Positions 6,018 through 7,980 of a DNA stretch of 7,980 nucleotides are shown here, one piece after another (within the stretch, counting starts at the first letter, position 1; each line of letters begins with the position of its first letter). The position numbers were made by a program, and so were the translations under genes. This stretch comes from an uncultured Hyphomonadaceae bacterium (GTDB lineage: Bacteria > Pseudomonadota > Alphaproteobacteria > Caulobacterales > Hyphomonadaceae): assembly GCA_937873805.1 (NCBI GenBank), contig CALMWO010000538.1:1-7980 (forward strand). Reading direction: 5' to 3'. The notes under the pieces were generated by a model. The model ran no database searches. It had not been told where the DNA came from and was given only the letters and a program-made list of their open reading frames with translations.

Positions 6018-6106
6018 GCGGGCGTGGCGGAACTGGTAGACGCACCAGACTTAAAATCTGTTGGGCCGCAAGGCCCGTCCCGGTTCGACCCCGGGCGCCC
6101 GCACCA
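6018..6106 (+). tRNA. tRNA-Leu (anticodon UAA)
   Basis: This is a class II tRNA of 89 nt including an encoded CCA. Acceptor arms are GCGGGCG (6018-6024) and CGCCCGC (6096-6102), with discriminator A6103. The anticodon loop is CTTAAAA (6050-6056), with anticodon TAA at 6052-6054, which reads UUA (and UUG by wobble). The long variable arm GGGCC-GCAA-GGCCC (6063-6076) identifies the leucine type. The T arm is CCCGG-TTCGACC-CCGGG (6079-6095). The outermost anticodon-stem pair is a C-U mismatch (6045/6061). The gene is tail-to-tail with moeA, 5 bp from its stop codon, with no terminator visible between them. Confidence 0.97.
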
Positions 6107-6111
6107 GGAAT

Positions 6112-7314
6112 TCACTGCAACATCACGATATCGACCAGGTCGCCCTGCGCGGCCGCTGGGGTATTCGGCGGGCGACGGATCAGGGCGTTGGCGGTGAGGA
6201 AGGGCGAGAGGAGGGATGAGTCCTGATTCTCGGCGGCCTGCACGCTGGCGCGGCCTTCGGTATCGAGGGTGAGGATGGCGCGGAGGTATTCTTCGCGGTT
6301 GCCGGCTTTGGGCAGCGGGGTTGCGGTGTGGGCGCGTGGCTGTGGCCTTGCTGACGCGGGAGCCCGGGTCAGGGCATCGATAAGGGGGCGCAGGAAAAGC
6401 TGCGCGGTGACCATGGCGGCGGCGGGGTTCCCGGGCAGGCCGAGGGCGAGTGTCGCGGCGCTGGCGGAGAACCAGGTCGGCTTGCCGGGCTTCACGGCAA
6501 CTTTCTCGAAGACGGGCGCGAAGCCCTCGGCGGCGAAGGCCGAGCGGACGACATCATAGTCGCCGACGGAGGCGCCGCCGATCGAGACGATGATATCGCA
6601 ATCAGCGGTGAGATGTTTGCGGACGTCTTCTTCGGTGTCGCGTGAGAGGCCGAGGTCGAGCGGGGTGGCTCCCCAGCGACGGATGAGGGCGAGCAGGGCG
6701 GGCTGGATCGAGTTGACGACCTGACCGGGAGCGAGGTCGGTTCCGGGCGGGACAAGTTCGTCGCCATTTGCAAGGACACCAATGCGGGGCGTCTTCGCGA
6801 CGACAGCGTTTGCGACATTGCCGGCGGCGGCAAGCGAGATTGCGCCTTCGCTCATCACATGGCCGGCGGGGACGAGCACTTTGCCGCGCGCGAAATCGAG
6901 GCCAGCGCGGCGGATGTTTTCGGGCTTGGGTTGTTCGAAGGTGACGGTGACGTGATCGCCTTCGCGCTTTGTGTCTTCCTGTATGAGGATGTGATCGGCC
7001 CCGTCTGGAACATGCGCGCCGGTGAAGATGCGGATGGCTTCGCCCGGGTTCAGGCTTCCGGCGAAAGGGACGCCGGCGCGGGATTCAGCCGTTACTTTCA
7101 GCGCGGCGCCGAGCTTCATGTCGGCGTGGCGGACGGCATAGCCATCCATGGCCGAAACGTCGGCAGGGGGCTGGGAGACCTGCGCCACAACGGGTTCGGC
7201 GAGACGGCGGCCTTCGGCGGCGGCGAGGGCTACAGTTTCGAGACCCATGGCCCGTTCCGCGCCATGGCGCGCGATCAGGTCGAGCGCCTGTTCGACGGTG
7301 GCCATGCGGATCAT
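6112..7314 (-). CDS. moeA: Molybdopterin molybdotransferase MoeA
   Basis: This is a 400-residue cytoplasmic enzyme of molybdenum cofactor synthesis. It inserts molybdate into molybdopterin, using the adenylylated form made by MogA or MoaB-type proteins. Family marks: SAMDGYAVR (54-62), FTGA (97-100), IQED (111-114), the central domain from about 176 with GVLANGDELV (179-188), PGQVVNSI (196-203), IGGASVGDYDVVR (245-257), KPGKP (275-279) and LGLPGNPAAA (291-300), then a C-terminal beta domain (about 325-400). The length matches the usual 390-420. The start at 7314 is preceded by AAGGA (7325-7321) with a 6-base spacing; the upstream extension to 7380 would run through the moaC start and has no ribosome site. 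It is divergent from moaC. A second possible ATG lies at codon 4. No catalytic motif appears damaged. Confidence 0.96.
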   Translation of the reverse strand: MIRMATVEQALDLIARHGAERAMGLETVALAAAEGRRLAEPVVAQVSQPPADVSAMDGYAVRHADMKLGAALKVTAESRAGVPFAGSLNPGEAIRIFTGAHVPDGADHILIQEDTKREGDHVTVTFEQPKPENIRRAGLDFARGKVLVPAGHVMSEGAISLAAAGNVANAVVAKTPRIGVLANGDELVPPGTDLAPGQVVNSIQPALLALIRRWGATPLDLGLSRDTEEDVRKHLTADCDIIVSIGGASVGDYDVVRSAFAAEGFAPVFEKVAVKPGKPTWFSASAATLALGLPGNPAAAMVTAQLFLRPLIDALTRAPASARPQPRAHTATPLPKAGNREEYLRAILTLDTEGRASVQAAENQDSSLLSPFLTANALIRRPPNTPAAAQGDLVDIVMLQ

Positions 7315-7369
7315 TGGGTGTCCTTTTCGTTGTAGGTCGGGCAGAATAGCGGGGCAGACGAGGATGACC
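7315..7369. promoter_or_regulatory. Shared divergent control region of moeA and moaC
   Basis: These 55 bp separate the two start codons and must hold both ribosome sites (AAGGA at 7325-7321 on minus, GAGG at 7360-7363 on plus). A direct repeat GGGCAGA occurs at 7339-7345 and 7352-7358. There is no room for a riboswitch. I could not identify a convincing -35/-10 pair on either strand, so the promoters may be embedded in the coding regions or be non-canonical. Confidence 0.4.
7360..7363 (+). promoter_or_regulatory. Ribosome binding site deciding the moaC start
   Basis: GAGG lies 6 bases before ATG 7370 and directly abuts the alternative ATG at 7364, which would then have only a distant GGGG (7351-7354). 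Starting at 7370 also places the catalytic lysines at residues 51 and 131, the numbers known in E. coli MoaC. Confidence 0.65.
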
Positions 7370-7849
7370 ATGGGCGACAAGCTAACTCATATCGACGCGG
7401 ACGGCCGGGCGCGGATGGTCGATGTGTCGGGGAAACCGGCGACAAAGCGGATCGCGACAGCGGAAGGCCGCGTGCTGATGTCGGGCAAGGCGCTGGATCT
7501 GGCGCGGTCGAAGGGCGGGAAGGGCGATGTGCGCGCGACGGCCGAGATCGCGGGCGTGATGGCGGCGAAGCGGACGTCTGATCTCATTCCGATGTGTCAT
7601 CCGCTGGCGTTGTCGAATGTGAAGGTTCGGGTGAACGAACTGGAGGATGGCTCGGGGATTGGCGTTGTCGCCGAAGTCGGGACGACGGGACCGACAGGCG
7701 TCGAGATGGAAGCGCTGACGGCGGTGTCGGTGGCGTGCCTCACGATCTACGACATGCTGAAGGCCGTGGACCGCACGATGCAGATCGAGGGCGTGCGGCT
7801 ACTGACGAAGTCGGGCGGCGCGAGCGGGGACTTTGTCGCCGGCGCATGA
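7370..7849 (+). CDS. moaC: Cyclic pyranopterin monophosphate synthase MoaC
   Basis: This 159-residue cytoplasmic protein catalyses the second half of the first step of molybdenum cofactor synthesis, converting the MoaA product 3',8-cyclo-GTP into cyclic pyranopterin monophosphate. The whole family pattern is present: MVDVSGK (16-22), GKGDVRATAEIAG (50-62), TSDLIPMCHPL (69-79), TGVEMEALTAVSVA (109-122), TIYDMLKAVD (125-134) and LTKSGGASG (145-153). K51, D128 and K131 fall at the positions of the E. coli catalytic residues, and the length is nearly the same as the 161 residues of that protein. MoaC forms a hexamer of dimers in known structures. It is divergent from moeA, which acts later in the same pathway. 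The gene is complete and followed by a hairpin at 7896. Confidence 0.97.
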   Translation: MGDKLTHIDADGRARMVDVSGKPATKRIATAEGRVLMSGKALDLARSKGGKGDVRATAEIAGVMAAKRTSDLIPMCHPLALSNVKVRVNELEDGSGIGVVAEVGTTGPTGVEMEALTAVSVACLTIYDMLKAVDRTMQIEGVRLLTKSGGASGDFVAGA

Positions 7850-7895
7850 GGGCGCGATCTCGCGGTCAAGCGAGTTGTTGATTTGCTGATTTTGG

Positions 7896-7912
7896 CCTGA
7901 TCTCAGATCAGG
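7896..7912 (+). terminator. Possible moaC terminator hairpin
   Basis: CCTGATC (7896-7902) and GATCAGG (7906-7912) form perfect 7-bp arms around a TCA loop, 46 bp past the moaC stop. The downstream sequence (GCTTGTTGG) has only a weak T-rich character, so termination is plausible but not certain. Confidence 0.45.
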
Positions 7913-7939
7913 GCTTGTTGGCGTGCTCTCGCAACACGC

Positions 7940-7963
7940 ATCCCCGGCGAAGGCCGGGGTCCA
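7940..7963. repeat. REP-like palindromic repeat unit
   Basis: CCCCGGC (7942-7948) and GCCGGGG (7953-7959) form a perfect hairpin with a GAAG loop, followed by TCCAG. I recall near-identical hairpins (CATCCCCGGC...GCCGGGGTCCAG) as dispersed intergenic repeats in many alphaproteobacterial genomes. Only one copy falls in this window, so its repeated nature is inferred from memory. The window ends 17 bp later, so a partner unit may lie outside. Confidence 0.6.
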
Positions 7964-7980
7964 GACTTGGCGCGAAGGGT

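Noticed and set aside
7315..7380. N-terminal extension of MoeA to 7380
   Set aside because: It would overlap the moaC start; known MoeA proteins begin near the 7314 start, which has AAGGA at the right distance.

Overview
The window comes from a GC-rich chromosome, most likely of an alphaproteobacterium. Three things point there: a TIGR02301-type secreted protein, a dihydroorotase of the kind common in alphaproteobacteria, and a REP-like CCCCGGC/GCCGGGG hairpin at the right edge of a kind I associate with Caulobacter-, Hyphomonas- and Sphingomonas-like genomes. The genus cannot be fixed from the sequence alone. All major genes read as intact, housekeeping-type genes. I see no phage, transposase, integrase, CRISPR array or defence cassette.

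Layout from left to right. At 1-452 (-) is the 5' part of a YfbR-like HD-domain phosphohydrolase that runs off the left edge. A 224-bp divergent intergenic region follows, with a small perfect inverted repeat at 637-654. At 677-826 (+) is a 49-residue single-span membrane protein, followed by two hairpins (835-863, and a strong intrinsic terminator at 916-940). At 1019-2356 (+) is a dihydroorotase-family amidohydrolase (pyrC-like), followed 1 bp later by a voltage-gated-type potassium channel with a C-terminal zinc ribbon (2358-3176, +); the two probably share a transcript. At 3186-5465 (-), convergent with the channel, is a membrane-bound hybrid histidine kinase (six predicted TM segments, PAS, HisKA, HATPase, REC) that starts at TTG. 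At 5543-5929 (-) is a small secreted TIGR02301-type protein. At 6018-6106 (+) is tRNA-Leu(UAA). At 6112-7314 (-) is moeA and at 7370-7849 (+) is moaC, divergently arranged around 55 bp. The last 131 bp hold a possible moaC terminator and the REP-like hairpin.

Functionally, moeA and moaC both belong to molybdenum cofactor synthesis (molybdate insertion and cyclic pyranopterin monophosphate formation). The pyrC-like gene belongs to pyrimidine or related cyclic-amide metabolism, and the HD hydrolase may act on deoxynucleotides. The kinase has no cognate response regulator in the window apart from its own receiver domain. There is no intergenic stretch longer than 300 bases.

No clearly new multi-gene system is evident. 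The points most worth a second look are the glutamine that replaces the first metal-binding histidine of the dihydroorotase, the channel's GLG filter and zinc ribbon, the TTG-started kinase with a C8 tract near its 5' end, and the 49-residue membrane protein with its own terminator.
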